This document shows, piece after piece, positions 33,567 through 41,670 of a DNA stretch of 64,000 nucleotides. The position numbers were made by a program, and so were the translations under genes. A model generated the notes under the pieces. The model was not told the origin of the DNA. It was given only the letters and a program-made list of their open reading frames with translations, and did not search any database. This stretch comes from JAWVFK01 sp033856175 (lineage in GTDB: Bacteria > Actinomycetota > Thermoleophilia > Solirubrobacterales > 70-9): NCBI GenBank assembly GCA_033856175.1, contig JAWVFK010000041.1:124001-188000 (forward strand), given 5' to 3'. Numbering within the stretch: position 1 is the stretch's first letter; every line of letters starts with the position of its first letter.

Positions 33567-34906
33567 TGCCGCCGCGAATCCCACAACGGCTCTCCTGGCG
33601 TTTTGATGATCCGGACGTCCCGATTGCCGAGGACCGCGCAGCGATGGGCAGGACTTTCATCTATCTCTTTGGCGTCGGAGGACTGCTCCTGCTCCTGACC
33701 CTCCCGTTCGATCACGGTCTCGATCACCGGGCTTGGCCTTTTCTTGGCGTTGCGCTCGTAGCCTTCGCCGCCGCCACGGTCTTCCTGATCGGCTTCGACA
33801 GGCTGCCGATGTGGGTCTACCAGTCGGTTCCCTTCATTGGCTCGACGCTGGCTGCGGCGGTCGTCTATTTCGCCGGGACGACCGAGATCGGCGCCTACGC
33901 CATGTATTTCTTCTGGGTGGCTCTCGCCGGGGCGTATTTCTTCAGCTTCGGCCTTATGGTCGCCAGCCTCTGCTGGGCCACGGCTCTCTACGCGGCGGTC
34001 CTCGCCGTGCGCCCGGGCCCCGCGCTGGCGACGCTTCAATGGGTGATGGCGGTTGGAGCGCTGTTCGTGGTTGGCTTCCTGATCGGCCGCCTGCGCGAGC
34101 ACTCCCAGAAGGTCGAGCAACGATCTGACCGCCTCAGATCGGGTTTTCTGAGCGCCGTCTCGCATGAGCTGCGGACCCCCCTCACCGCGATCTCGGGCTA
34201 CCTGACGATCCTGCTCGAAGAGCAGCCCGAGCGTTTGTCAGAGCAGCAACGGCGATTCCTTCAGGTTGTCGATCGCAACTCTCGGCGCCTGATGCGCCTG
34301 GTCGGCGACATTCTCTTCGTCGCCCAGCTCGATGCCGGCAATCTCAGCCTCGAGGAAACGGACTTCGACCTCGCCGCCGTGGTCGGTGAGAGTGCCGAGA
34401 CGTACCGGTCTCGAGCGGAGGGCGTGGGGATCGAGTTCCAGGTGGAGATCAGCCACGTCGGCCCGTTTCGCGGTGACCCTGGCCGGATCGGGCAGGCTCT
34501 CGACAGCCTGATCTCGAACGCGATCAAGTTCACGCCCGAGGGAGGGACGATCCTCGTCCGTATCCAGCGGGGTCGAATTGGAAAGGCGATCATCGAAGTG
34601 ATCGACAGCGGGCCCGGTATCGATCCCTCCGAGCAGGACAGCGTCTTCAAGCGCTTCTATAGAAGCCGCGACGCCCAGGCGGCACAGATCGAGGGCAGCG
34701 GGCTCGGCCTCTTCATCGCCAGAACGATCATCGTGGGGCACAGGGGCCAGCTGAGCCTCGAGAGCTCCCCGGGTGAGGGATCGACCTTCAAGATCATCCT
34801 GCCGTCGCACGCGGCAAGGGCGCCCGGCGAGCAGATCGCCGAAAGAGGTGAGGGCCCAAGCGACCGTGGCGGCCTGACTTCACCGCCTACCGCGGTTGCT
34901 TCGTGA
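33566..34906 (+). CDS. Membrane sensor histidine kinase
   Basis: 446 aa. Five or six membrane helices (residues ~28-175) form the sensor, without a large extracellular domain. HisKA with phospho-His200 (SAVSHELRTPLTAISGYL), N-box DSLISNAIKFTPEGG, G1 DSGPGIDP, F-box FKRFYRS, G2 SGLGLFIA. Coupled to the REC-only protein upstream. The last 20 bases overlap the convergent reductase gene. The ligand is unknown. Confidence 0.9.
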   Translation: MPPRIPQRLSWRFDDPDVPIAEDRAAMGRTFIYLFGVGGLLLLLTLPFDHGLDHRAWPFLGVALVAFAAATVFLIGFDRLPMWVYQSVPFIGSTLAAAVVYFAGTTEIGAYAMYFFWVALAGAYFFSFGLMVASLCWATALYAAVLAVRPGPALATLQWVMAVGALFVVGFLIGRLREHSQKVEQRSDRLRSGFLSAVSHELRTPLTAISGYLTILLEEQPERLSEQQRRFLQVVDRNSRRLMRLVGDILFVAQLDAGNLSLEETDFDLAAVVGESAETYRSRAEGVGIEFQVEISHVGPFRGDPGRIGQALDSLISNAIKFTPEGGTILVRIQRGRIGKAIIEVIDSGPGIDPSEQDSVFKRFYRSRDAQAAQIEGSGLGLFIARTIIVGHRGQLSLESSPGEGSTFKIILPSHAARAPGEQIAERGEGPSDRGGLTSPPTAVAS

Positions 34907-35540
34907 CGCGGTACTTGAGATGGGTGACGTCGGCCGTCTCGACCACGCGGATCGGCTCGAGCTGGAGCTCGGCTCCGGCGAGGTCGTCCAGCAGCCGGAT
35001 GCCGTCGCCCAGCAGCACGGGGACGACGTTGATCTGCATCTCGTCGATCAAGCCCGCCGCCAGGTACTGCTGAGCGACGTTGGCGCCACCGCCAAGGGCG
35101 ACGTCCTTGCCGCCCGCAGCCTCCTTGGCGCGCTCGAGGGCCGACTCGATGCCGTCGGTGACGAAGGTGAAGGTCGTCCCTCCCCGCAGCGCCAGCGGTT
35201 CGCGGGCATGGTGGGTCAGCACGAACACCGGCTTGTGGAAGGGCGGCTCGTCGTCCCACCAGCCGTTCCAGGGATCGTCGCCCCAGGGCCCGCCCCCGCC
35301 ACCGAACATGCCGCGGCCCATGACGACCGCGCCGACGTTCTCCAGCGACTCCTCGACGACGGCGTTGGACTCGTTGACCTCACCACCCTCGTAGCCGTGG
35401 GGCTCGCGCCAGGCAGCAAGCTTGAACACCCATTCGTGCAGCTGCATGCCACCCTTCCCGAGCGGATCCTCCTCGCTCGGGTCAGGCCCGGCGATGAAGC
35501 CATCGAGCGACATCGAGATGTCAAATCTCAGCCTCGGCAT
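34887..35540 (-). CDS. Dihydrofolate reductase/RibD C-terminal family reductase
   Basis: 217 aa from ATG 35540 with GAGGAG just upstream. The N-terminus RLRFDISMSLDGFIAGP is the family hallmark, followed by VVMGRGMFGGG, PVFVLTHHAREPL, VALGGGANVAQQYLAAGLID and LHLVPVLLG-like NVVPVLLGDG. These NADPH-dependent proteins reduce pteridine or pyrimidinone compounds, and many have no known substrate. Lies 22 bp after the small membrane protein gene on the same strand. Confidence 0.88.
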   Translation of the reverse strand: MPRLRFDISMSLDGFIAGPDPSEEDPLGKGGMQLHEWVFKLAAWREPHGYEGGEVNESNAVVEESLENVGAVVMGRGMFGGGGGPWGDDPWNGWWDDEPPFHKPVFVLTHHAREPLALRGGTTFTFVTDGIESALERAKEAAGGKDVALGGGANVAQQYLAAGLIDEMQINVVPVLLGDGIRLLDDLAGAELQLEPIRVVETADVTHLKYRVTKQPR

Positions 35541-35562
35541 GGGCTCTCCTCGCGGGGTCTGT

Positions 35563-35889
35563 TCATCGGCCCTCTGGCTGCCGCCGGCCGACGTCACGGT
35601 CCGCGGCGTCCAGCTGCTTGCGTTGCGCCTGGGCGACGCGGGCGTCGATTTCCTCCTTGGTCAGAGGCCGCTCCCCTCTCGCCGCCCGGCGCGCGTTCTG
35701 GGCCGCGATCATCTCGGGGATGTCTCGCTCCTCGATCTTGGCTTGGGTCTCCCAGCGGTCAACCCGATCCTTGTCCCAGATCGCCGCGGCGCTGCGCTTG
35801 TGCCAGCGGCCCATCGCCACGAAGATGAGAAAGATGACCAGCAGCGACCCGAATACAAAGGCGGCGAACATCGTCGGAGTATGCGGCAT
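35563..35889 (-). CDS. Small single-pass membrane protein
   Basis: 108 aa from ATG 35889, which begins on the last base of tRNA-Val; ATG 35871 is a second option. One helix near the N-terminus (FAAFVFGSLLVIFLIFVAM), then a charged, helical cytoplasmic part (DRVDRWETQAKIEERDIPEM, KEEIDARVAQAQRKQLDAAD). No known domain. The mRNA is probably made by readthrough from the tRNA promoter. Confidence 0.6.
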   Translation of the reverse strand: MPHTPTMFAAFVFGSLLVIFLIFVAMGRWHKRSAAAIWDKDRVDRWETQAKIEERDIPEMIAAQNARRAARGERPLTKEEIDARVAQAQRKQLDAADRDVGRRQPEGR

Positions 35890-35960
35890 GGGCGCGGCTG
35901 GTTTCGAACCAGCGACCTCTCGCGTGTGAAGCGAGCGCTCTCCCACTGAGCTACGCGCCC
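35889..35960 (-). tRNA. tRNA-Val (anticodon CAC)
   Basis: 72 nt, complete cloverleaf: acceptor GGGCGCG/CGCGCCC, D-arm GCTC...GAGC, anticodon arm CTCGC-TTCACAC-GCGAG, T-arm GCTGG-TTCGAAA-CCAGC. Discriminator A is the complement of base 35889. CCA is not encoded. Reads GTG codons. Confidence 0.95.
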
Positions 35961-36018
35961 TGGGCCGATTTTATGGTGTCGGAGCTAGCCGGGACGACAC
36001 CGGTTCGCTTCGCCAGCT

Positions 36019-36213
36019 CTAGGCGGTCGAGCGAGGGGCCGGCACCTCGAGCTGTCGGCAGATAGCCCGTACCGTGCCCGGTTTGATTTCGCGGCTCCGA
36101 GGGATTGCCGAAGGGCGCCCGTTTGGACCGCGCCATTTTGCGTGTCGGCTGCCCTCTCCAACGAAGCGACAGCCGGATTCACGTAGGTGTTGCTCGAGGT
36201 CGCGTCGCTTCAC
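36019..36213 (-). CDS. hicA: HicA-type mRNA interferase toxin
   Basis: 64 aa, normal HicA size. Double-stranded-RNA-binding-like fold: KRRDLEQHLRESGCRFV, catalytic H24 in GSRHAKWRGP, then REIKPGTVRAICRQLEV. HicA cleaves mRNA and tmRNA when free of HicB. Its ATG overlaps the hicB stop by four bases (ATGA). Toxin downstream of antitoxin, so HicB is made first. Confidence 0.85.
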   Translation of the reverse strand: MKRRDLEQHLRESGCRFVGEGSRHAKWRGPNGRPSAIPRSREIKPGTVRAICRQLEVPAPRSTA

Positions 36214-36437
36214 GAAGCTACAGTCAACGTGAGCGACTCGCTGTCGTCTCCGCTGGGCTCACCGGCGAGTTCGGCATCCGGCGTGAGCACCACGTCGAGG
36301 GCGTCGAGCACGTTCGCTCGCGCCTCGTCTCGGGTGCTGCCCTCACTGATCGCTCCGGGGATCTCTGCCACCTGGGCAGTCACCCAGCCGCTTCCAGCGT
36401 CGGAGTAGCGGATCGTCAGATGAAGCTCGTCGCTCAT
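36210..36437 (-). CDS. hicB: HicB-type antitoxin, short form
   Basis: 75 aa. HicB partial-RNase-H-like fold: LHLTIRYSDAGSGWVTAQVA, EIPGAISEGSTRDEARANVL, DALDVVL. The usual C-terminal HTH or ribbon-helix-helix DNA-binding domain is absent, so autoregulation would need another protein or would be lacking. It is expected to plug the HicA active site. Confidence 0.8.
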   Translation of the reverse strand: MSDELHLTIRYSDAGSGWVTAQVAEIPGAISEGSTRDEARANVLDALDVVLTPDAELAGEPSGDDSESLTLTVAS

Positions 36438-36504
36438 GACTCAACGGTAGCCCAACCGCTTGCCGAATTCAGCATCCGCCCAACCGCGGGCCGAGTTGGC
36501 CGGC

Positions 36505-36510
36505 TACGAT
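36505..36510 (+). promoter_or_regulatory. -10 box of the SRP RNA gene
   Basis: TACGAT ends seven bases before 36517, the predicted 5' end of the SRP RNA. No clear -35. Confidence 0.45.
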
Positions 36511-36516
36511 GGTCGT

Positions 36517-36785
36517 GGACCGTGCTAGGCGGGGCGCTAGCGGTGCCCTGTACCCGCAATCCGCTCTAGCGGGGCCGAATTCCCGTCTGAGGGATGAGGC
36601 CCTTGGGGCCGGTGCGCCGCAGGCGGCGTTGACGGCCAGGTCCTGCGCGATGTAGGCACGCGAACCAGGTCAGGTCCGGAAGGAAGCAGCCTTAAGCGAG
36701 AGCCGCAGGTGCCGCAGGTGAGCCTGGCCCGAGCAAGCCACGACGAGCCGCCCAGGGACCGCCTCTCGAAGGCGGGGCACGGTCC
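36517..36785 (+). ncRNA. ffs: Signal recognition particle RNA, large (Alu-containing) type
   Basis: About 269 nt. The SRP54-binding hairpin has GGTCAGGTCCGGAAGGAAGC (36669-36688), the universal signature, enclosed by GGCCAGG (36634-36640)/CCTGGCC (36723-36729). Upstream, CCGTGCTAGGCGGGG, then GGTGCCCTGTACCCGCAATC and GCTCTAGCGGGGCCGAATTC, match the Alu domain of Bacillus-type large SRP RNA. The ends pair as GGACCGTGC (36517-36525)/GCACGGTCC (36777-36785), closing the molecule. Works with Ffh in co-translational membrane targeting. It lies 2.2 kb upstream of dnaX. Confidence 0.93.
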
Positions 36786-36843
36786 ATGCTCGCTTCCGGG
36801 GGACGGGCGCCCGGGACCTGAGCCCGCCGGAGGCGACGCTCAC

Positions 36844-38310
36844 TCAGCAACGCTGGTAGAGGACCCAGGAGCGGTTGGCGTCGAGGCGCTTGAAGCCGGG
36901 GGGAACGGCAGCGCTCAACCTCTTGGGGTCATGTGGGTCGAGCGTGAACTGAGCGGCGATCTGCGGCGAGGCCGGAGCCACGAAGTAGCCGCGGGTCGGC
37001 CGCCGCAGCTGGGCGCTGACGATCTCTGAGGGCTCGCGATCGAGCCACAGCGCCAGGAACGGCACAGGCCGATGGTTCGGCACGGTGACCGGGGCGCATG
37101 CCGGTGAGAATTGACCCGAGTCGGCGAGGTCGTGGAGGTCGTCGAGGATCCGCTGCTGCGCCGCCATCGAGTCCTCGAGGCTGGAAAGGCGATCGGCCTG
37201 GGAGGGGATGAAGGCGACGAAGCCGGCAGCCACAACCACTGAGATGCCCATCCACGCCCGGCGCCAGCGCGCGCCGGGCGGCGTCCCGACCCAGCCGAGC
37301 AGCGCCGCGGCGCAGAAGATCGAAAGGATCGCCGCCGCCAGCAGCAGGTAGCGGGTGATCACCGCCAGCCCGGCGCTCGCCAGCACTGCGAACGCCGCCA
37401 GCGCCAGGAAGAGCGCCGCGGCACCCAGGAGGACTCCGCGACGACGGGCGAATGCCAGCGCCAGCGCCAGTCCCGCGGCGGCGCCGAGCAGCCCGGGCTC
37501 GCGCAGGATCTCGCCGAGCCGGAACGGCCCCTTGCCGAGCGCGTCGCCAAGCCCCGTCTCCCGCCCGAGGGTCTCGACCGTGTCGCGGGTGCCGCTGAAC
37601 GAGTGCAGGGCGTCACCGGCCGTGGCGAGGTCGTAGAGCCCCCAGAGCAGCGGTGCGGCGGCGGCGATGGCGGCCAGGCCGAGCAGCTCACCGCGATCGC
37701 GCTCGCCGCGCCGGCCGAGCCCCAGCCGGCCCCCTCGCGCCGGATCGTGGTCGATCGCCAGGTAGGCGAGATACGCGGCCGAGAAGAGCCAGGCCTCCGG
37801 CCGCAGCAGCCCCGCCACGGCGAGCAGGCCGAGCACCGGTGCACCCGCCCGCGGCCGCCGCGTCTCGACCAGCAGCGCCCAGAGCACGAGAGCCATATAG
37901 GGGATGTCGATGTAGGCGCGGACGCCGTCCGAGAGCAGCGGCTCGCGCGTCAGCATGATCGCTGCCGCCGCGAGGCCCACCAGAGGGTGAAACCAGGCCT
38001 CGCCGAGGCGGAAGAGGAGGTAGGCGAGCGCGCCGAGCGAGAGGAAGGCGATCGCCAGCGCGATCCCGGCGGCGCCGTCGCCGAATGGCGACAGGATCAC
38101 GCCGAGCAGCGTCGCCAGCGGGTGGGGGGTGGGAGCCAGCGGCACCGCCGTGTCGGGCGAGTGGCCGTGGGCGATCGCGCTGCCCCAGTCGAGCGCGTAG
38201 AAGCTGTCGTACTGGACGAAGCCGTGGCCGAAGACGAGCCAGATCGCGAGGCCGGTGGCGACGATCCAGCCGAGCGGGGCGAGCCTCGCGGCGAGGGGGC
38301 GAGCGGACAT
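36844..38310 (-). CDS. GT-C-like polytopic membrane glycosyltransferase (putative)
   Basis: 488 aa with about ten to eleven helices. The first extracellular loop begins DSFYALDWGSAIAHGHSPD after helix 1; the Asp residues there and YIDIPYMALVLWALLVE resemble lipid-linked-sugar transferases of the GT-C/mannosyltransferase class. A ~110-residue C-terminal extracytoplasmic domain follows the last helix. Substrate unassigned. TAGGGT at 38318-38323 is seven bases before the ATG, so the mRNA is probably leaderless. Could also be an uncharacterised membrane protein without enzyme activity. Confidence 0.6.
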   Translation of the reverse strand: MSARPLAARLAPLGWIVATGLAIWLVFGHGFVQYDSFYALDWGSAIAHGHSPDTAVPLAPTPHPLATLLGVILSPFGDGAAGIALAIAFLSLGALAYLLFRLGEAWFHPLVGLAAAAIMLTREPLLSDGVRAYIDIPYMALVLWALLVETRRPRAGAPVLGLLAVAGLLRPEAWLFSAAYLAYLAIDHDPARGGRLGLGRRGERDRGELLGLAAIAAAAPLLWGLYDLATAGDALHSFSGTRDTVETLGRETGLGDALGKGPFRLGEILREPGLLGAAAGLALALAFARRRGVLLGAAALFLALAAFAVLASAGLAVITRYLLLAAAILSIFCAAALLGWVGTPPGARWRRAWMGISVVVAAGFVAFIPSQADRLSSLEDSMAAQQRILDDLHDLADSGQFSPACAPVTVPNHRPVPFLALWLDREPSEIVSAQLRRPTRGYFVAPASPQIAAQFTLDPHDPKRLSAAVPPGFKRLDANRSWVLYQRC

Positions 38311-38317
38311 CGCGGCG

Positions 38318-38323
38318 ACCCTA
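38318..38323 (-). promoter_or_regulatory. -10 box of the GT-C-like gene
   Basis: TAGGGT on the minus strand, seven bases from the ATG at 38310. Confidence 0.4.
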
Positions 38324-38367
38324 CAGGCCGCCAGGCCCGCTCCGAACCCGTTGTCTCGCCGCCGCCT

Positions 38368-38886
38368 CTACTGAATGGCGAGCAGGTCGATCACGAACAC
38401 CAGCGTGGCGTTCGCGCCGATGCCGGGCGGGCCGTTGGCGCCGTAGGCAAGCCGCGGCGGGATGATCAGCTCGCGGCGTCCGCCGACCCGCATGCCGGCC
38501 ACGCCCTGGTCCCAGCCGGCGATCACGCCGCCGGCGCCGACCTGGAACGGGAAGGGCTGGCCGCTGTCCCAGGAGGCGTCGAACTGCTTGCCGGTCTTGA
38601 AGTTGACGCCGACGTACTGGACGTTGACGACGGAGCCCTTCTTGGCGGCCGGCCCCTTGCCCTTGATCAGGTCCTTGATCACCAGCGTCTTCGGCGCCGG
38701 GCCGCTCGGGACCTTGACCTTCGGCTTGGTCCGCTGCGGCGGCGGCGGAGTGGCCGGGGTCGTCGGCGGTGCCGTGACGGCCGTCGGCACGGGCGTCGTC
38801 GGCGTCGAGGAATCCGACCCGCCGCCACAGCCGGCGATCGCCAGCGCGGCGATCAGGGGCAGGGCGAATGCTCTCGCAGTCCTCAT
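38368..38886 (-). CDS. FKBP-type peptidyl-prolyl isomerase lipoprotein
   Basis: 172 aa. Lipoprotein signal with lipobox IAGC at 17-20, a Pro/Thr-rich linker (~25-55), then an FKBP domain: GSVVNVQYVGVNFKTGKQFD, FPFQVGAGGVIAGWDQGVAG, MRVGGRRELIIPPRLAYG, NATLVFVIDLLAI. It should catalyse prolyl isomerisation outside the membrane during folding of exported proteins. TAGGAT at 38894-38899 lies seven bases before the ATG, divergent from dnaX. Confidence 0.92.
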   Translation of the reverse strand: MRTARAFALPLIAALAIAGCGGGSDSSTPTTPVPTAVTAPPTTPATPPPPQRTKPKVKVPSGPAPKTLVIKDLIKGKGPAAKKGSVVNVQYVGVNFKTGKQFDASWDSGQPFPFQVGAGGVIAGWDQGVAGMRVGGRRELIIPPRLAYGANGPPGIGANATLVFVIDLLAIQ

Positions 38887-38893
38887 AGCGCTA

Positions 38894-38899
38894 ATCCTA
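38894..38899 (-). promoter_or_regulatory. -10 box of the FKBP lipoprotein gene
   Basis: TAGGAT (minus strand) seven bases before the start; back to back with the dnaX -10 at 38926-38931 in a 53-bp gap. Confidence 0.4.
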
Positions 38900-38925
38900 G
38901 GCGCAGAGGCGCTCCGGGCGCTGAG

Positions 38926-38931
38926 TAGACT
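38926..38931 (+). promoter_or_regulatory. -10 box of the dnaX operon
   Basis: TAGACT, eight bases before the GTG at 38940; no ribosome site. Confidence 0.4.
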
Positions 38932-38939
38932 CAGCCGTC

Positions 38940-40688
38940 GTGGCCGAAACCGTCTCTCTTTACCGCCGCCATCGGCCCCAGTCCTTCGCCGAGGTCGTCG
39001 GCCAGGACCCCGTCGTCAGGACGCTGCGCAACGCGGTCGAGCAGGACAAGGTCCATCACGCCTACCTCTTCGTCGGCTCGCGTGGCACCGGCAAGACCTC
39101 GATGGCGAAGATCCTCGCCCGCTCGCTTAACTGCGTCCGCGGGCCGACTGTGGACCCCTGCGGCGAGTGCGAGTCCTGCCGGACAATCGCCGCCGGCACC
39201 TCGCTCGACGTGATCGAGATGGACGCCGCATCGAACCGCTCGGTCGACGACATCCGCGACCTGCGCGAGCGCGTCGGCTACGCGCCGACGGCTGGCCGCT
39301 GGAAGGTCTACATCCTCGACGAGGCCCACATGCTGACCAAGGAGGCCTGGAACGCCTTCCTCAAGACGCTCGAGGAGCCGCCGCCGAACACGGCCTTCGT
39401 CCTCGCCACCACCGAGGCCCACAAGGTGATGCCGACGATCGTCGACCGCTGCCAGCGCTTCGACTTCCAGCGCCCCTCGCTCGAGCAGATCGCCGAGGTC
39501 ATCCACCGCGTCGCCGCGGCCGAGAAGATCGAGGTCGAGGAGGCCGCCGTGGCGATGGTCGCCCGTGCAGCCGGCGGCAGCTTTCGCGATGCGCTCGGCA
39601 CGCTCGACCAGCTCGTCGCCTTCGGCGGCGACCGGGTCAGCCTCGACGACGTCCTCACCGCGCTCGGCGTCGCCGACATCGAGCTCCTCTTCGAGGCCAC
39701 CGACGCGATCGCCGTCGGCGATGTCCGCGCCGTCCTCGCCGCCAGCGAGAAGCTCGCCGCCTCGGGCCACGACGTCTCGCAGTTCGCCCGCGACCTGATC
39801 TCCCACCTGCGCCAGCTGCTGGTCATCCGCGCCACCGACGAGATCCCCGACTCGTTCAGCGTCACCGCCGCACAGGACGATCGCCTCCGCGAGCAGGCCG
39901 CCGAGATCGGCGACGCCACCCTCGTTCGCGCAATCGACACCCTCTCCGCCGCCCTTGCCGCGATCCGCGAAGGCGACGAGGCCCGGATGACCGTCGAGGT
40001 GGCCCTGCTCAAGATCGCCGACCCAACCCTCGACCCCTCCCACGACGCGCTGCTGCACCGGATAGAGCGCCTGGAGTCCCAGCTCGGCGGCTCTTCCTCA
40101 AGCCAGGAGGAGGGGTGGCCGGCCCGACCCGGACCCGCAGTGAAAAAGCGGCAGGAGGAGGAGAGCGTCAGCGAGCCGGCGACGACGCGGGCCCAGGGCG
40201 AGCCTGCCGCCCCGTCTCAACCGCCGCAGCCTTCGGCCGCTCCTCCTCAACCGCCGGAGCCAAAGGCCGATGAGCAAACACCCGAGTCACCCCCCGTCGA
40301 CCTGGACCGCCTGCTCCGCGTCTGGCCCGCGATCATCGACCACGTCCGAGAGTCCGGCGCCGAGGTCCTCTCCCACGCTTTCGAGTCCGCCCGCCCGACT
40401 GCAATTGAGGGCACCGTCGTCAAGGTCGGCTTCCCGGTTAGCGCCACCTTCAACAAGCGCAAGGCTGAGGGCAAGGCAAATCAGGCCCAGCTGGCTGAGG
40501 CGATCGAGGCGATCCTCGGCGAGAAGCTGCGGCCGACCTACGTCCTGCTCGATGGCGAGGAGCATCAGGACGAGCCGGCGATGATCAGCGAGGACGAGGT
40601 CTTCGAGCGGCTCAAGTCAGAGTTCGAAGCCGAGGAGCTCGAACCGGAAGCGGCCGACGAGGCCGGTCAGGAGGAGAAAGCCGGATGA
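38940..40688 (+). CDS. dnaX: DNA polymerase III gamma/tau subunit
   Basis: 582 aa from GTG. AAA+ clamp-loader: Walker A GSRGTGKTS (46-54), zinc-binding Cys cluster with CGECESC, Walker B VYILDEAHML, SRC-type sensor region. Domain III follows, then a Pro/Glu-rich linker (~395-460) and a C-terminal tau-like domain (LLRVWPAIIDHVRES onward). Loads the sliding clamp and couples the replisome. First gene of dnaX-ybaB-recR; its stop overlaps the ybaB ATG. Confidence 0.95.
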   Translation: MAETVSLYRRHRPQSFAEVVGQDPVVRTLRNAVEQDKVHHAYLFVGSRGTGKTSMAKILARSLNCVRGPTVDPCGECESCRTIAAGTSLDVIEMDAASNRSVDDIRDLRERVGYAPTAGRWKVYILDEAHMLTKEAWNAFLKTLEEPPPNTAFVLATTEAHKVMPTIVDRCQRFDFQRPSLEQIAEVIHRVAAAEKIEVEEAAVAMVARAAGGSFRDALGTLDQLVAFGGDRVSLDDVLTALGVADIELLFEATDAIAVGDVRAVLAASEKLAASGHDVSQFARDLISHLRQLLVIRATDEIPDSFSVTAAQDDRLREQAAEIGDATLVRAIDTLSAALAAIREGDEARMTVEVALLKIADPTLDPSHDALLHRIERLESQLGGSSSSQEEGWPARPGPAVKKRQEEESVSEPATTRAQGEPAAPSQPPQPSAAPPQPPEPKADEQTPESPPVDLDRLLRVWPAIIDHVRESGAEVLSHAFESARPTAIEGTVVKVGFPVSATFNKRKAEGKANQAQLAEAIEAILGEKLRPTYVLLDGEEHQDEPAMISEDEVFERLKSEFEAEELEPEAADEAGQEEKAG

Positions 40689-41008
40689 ATCAGCCGAACA
40701 TGCAGGCGATGCTCAAGCAGGTGCAGCAGATGCAGGCCGAGATGATGAAGGCGCAAGAGGCGCTCGCCGACGAGGTCGTCGAGGCCAGCGCCGGCGGCGG
40801 CATGGTCAAGGTGAAGATCACCGGTGGCCTCGAGATCCGCGAGATCGAGATCGACCCCGACGCGATCGACCCAGAGGACGCCGAGGTGCTGCAGGACATG
40901 GTGCTGGCCGCCGTCAACGAGGCGATCCGCGCCGCCCAGGAGCTGGCGCAGTCGAAGCTCGGTGGCATCACCGGCGGCATGTCCGGCCTCGGGCTGCCGG
41001 GGATGTAG
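40685..41008 (+). CDS. ybaB: YbaB/EbfC nucleoid-associated protein
   Basis: 107 aa. N-terminal helix MLKQVQQMQAEMMKAQEALA, then a strand pair GGGMVKVKITGGLEIREIEI and a C-terminal helix, the tweezer-like dimer fold of YbaB. Binds DNA non-specifically. Coupled to dnaX (ATGA) and nine bases from recR, the standard bacterial order. Confidence 0.93.
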   Translation: MNQPNMQAMLKQVQQMQAEMMKAQEALADEVVEASAGGGMVKVKITGGLEIREIEIDPDAIDPEDAEVLQDMVLAAVNEAIRAAQELAQSKLGGITGGMSGLGLPGM

Positions 41009-41017
41009 CGACGCAGG

Positions 41018-41605
41018 ATGCACGCCGGGCCGATCAATCGCCTGATCGGCGAGCTCGCGCGGCTGCCCGGGATCGGGCAGCGCACCGCGCAGCGGCTCGC
41101 CTTTCACATCCTCTCCGCCGATCGCGATGAGGCTCTCGAGCTCGCCGAGTCGATCCGCGAGGTCAAGGACAAGGTCGGCCTCTGCGAGATCTGCTTCAAC
41201 CTCGCCGAGGGCCCGCGCTGCCGGATCTGCACCGAGGCCTCGCGCGACCCGACGATGATCTGCGTCGTCGAGAGCCCGGCCGACCTGATCCCGATCGAGC
41301 GCACGCACGAATACCGCGGGCTCTACCACGTCCTCGGCGGCGCGCTCTCGCCGATCGACGGCGTCGATCCCGAGGACCTCCGGATCGACGAGCTGCTCGA
41401 GCGGCTGGAGGGCGTCGACGAGGTCGTCGTGGCGACGAACCCGACGACCACCGGCGAGGCCACGGCGCTGCATCTGGCCGAGCTGCTGCGGGGCCGCGTG
41501 CGGGTGACGCGACTGGCGAGCGGGCTTCCCGTGGGCGCCGATCTGGAGCATGCCGACGAGGTCACGCTGGGCAAGGCCCTGGTCGGTCGCCAGGTTCTCG
41601 ACTAG
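41018..41605 (+). CDS. recR: Recombination protein RecR
   Basis: 195 aa. HhH motif in LARLPGIGQRTAQRLAFHIL, zinc finger CEICFNLAEGPRCRIC (four Cys), then the Toprim domain (ICVVESPADLIPIE, YHVLGGALSPIDGV) and the C-terminal Walker-like tail. Acts with RecO/RecF in gap repair by loading RecA. Confidence 0.95.
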   Translation: MHAGPINRLIGELARLPGIGQRTAQRLAFHILSADRDEALELAESIREVKDKVGLCEICFNLAEGPRCRICTEASRDPTMICVVESPADLIPIERTHEYRGLYHVLGGALSPIDGVDPEDLRIDELLERLEGVDEVVVATNPTTTGEATALHLAELLRGRVRVTRLASGLPVGADLEHADEVTLGKALVGRQVLD

Positions 41606-41670
41606 GGCGCTCGACTAGGCCTCACCAGCGTCGCCTCAAGCGTGGCCTGGCGACGGTCGATGGATGGTTC

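Noticed and set aside
34887..34906. The 20-bp convergent overlap of histidine kinase and reductase genes as a regulatory feature
   Set aside because: Short 3' overlaps are common in compact genomes and nothing else marks this one.
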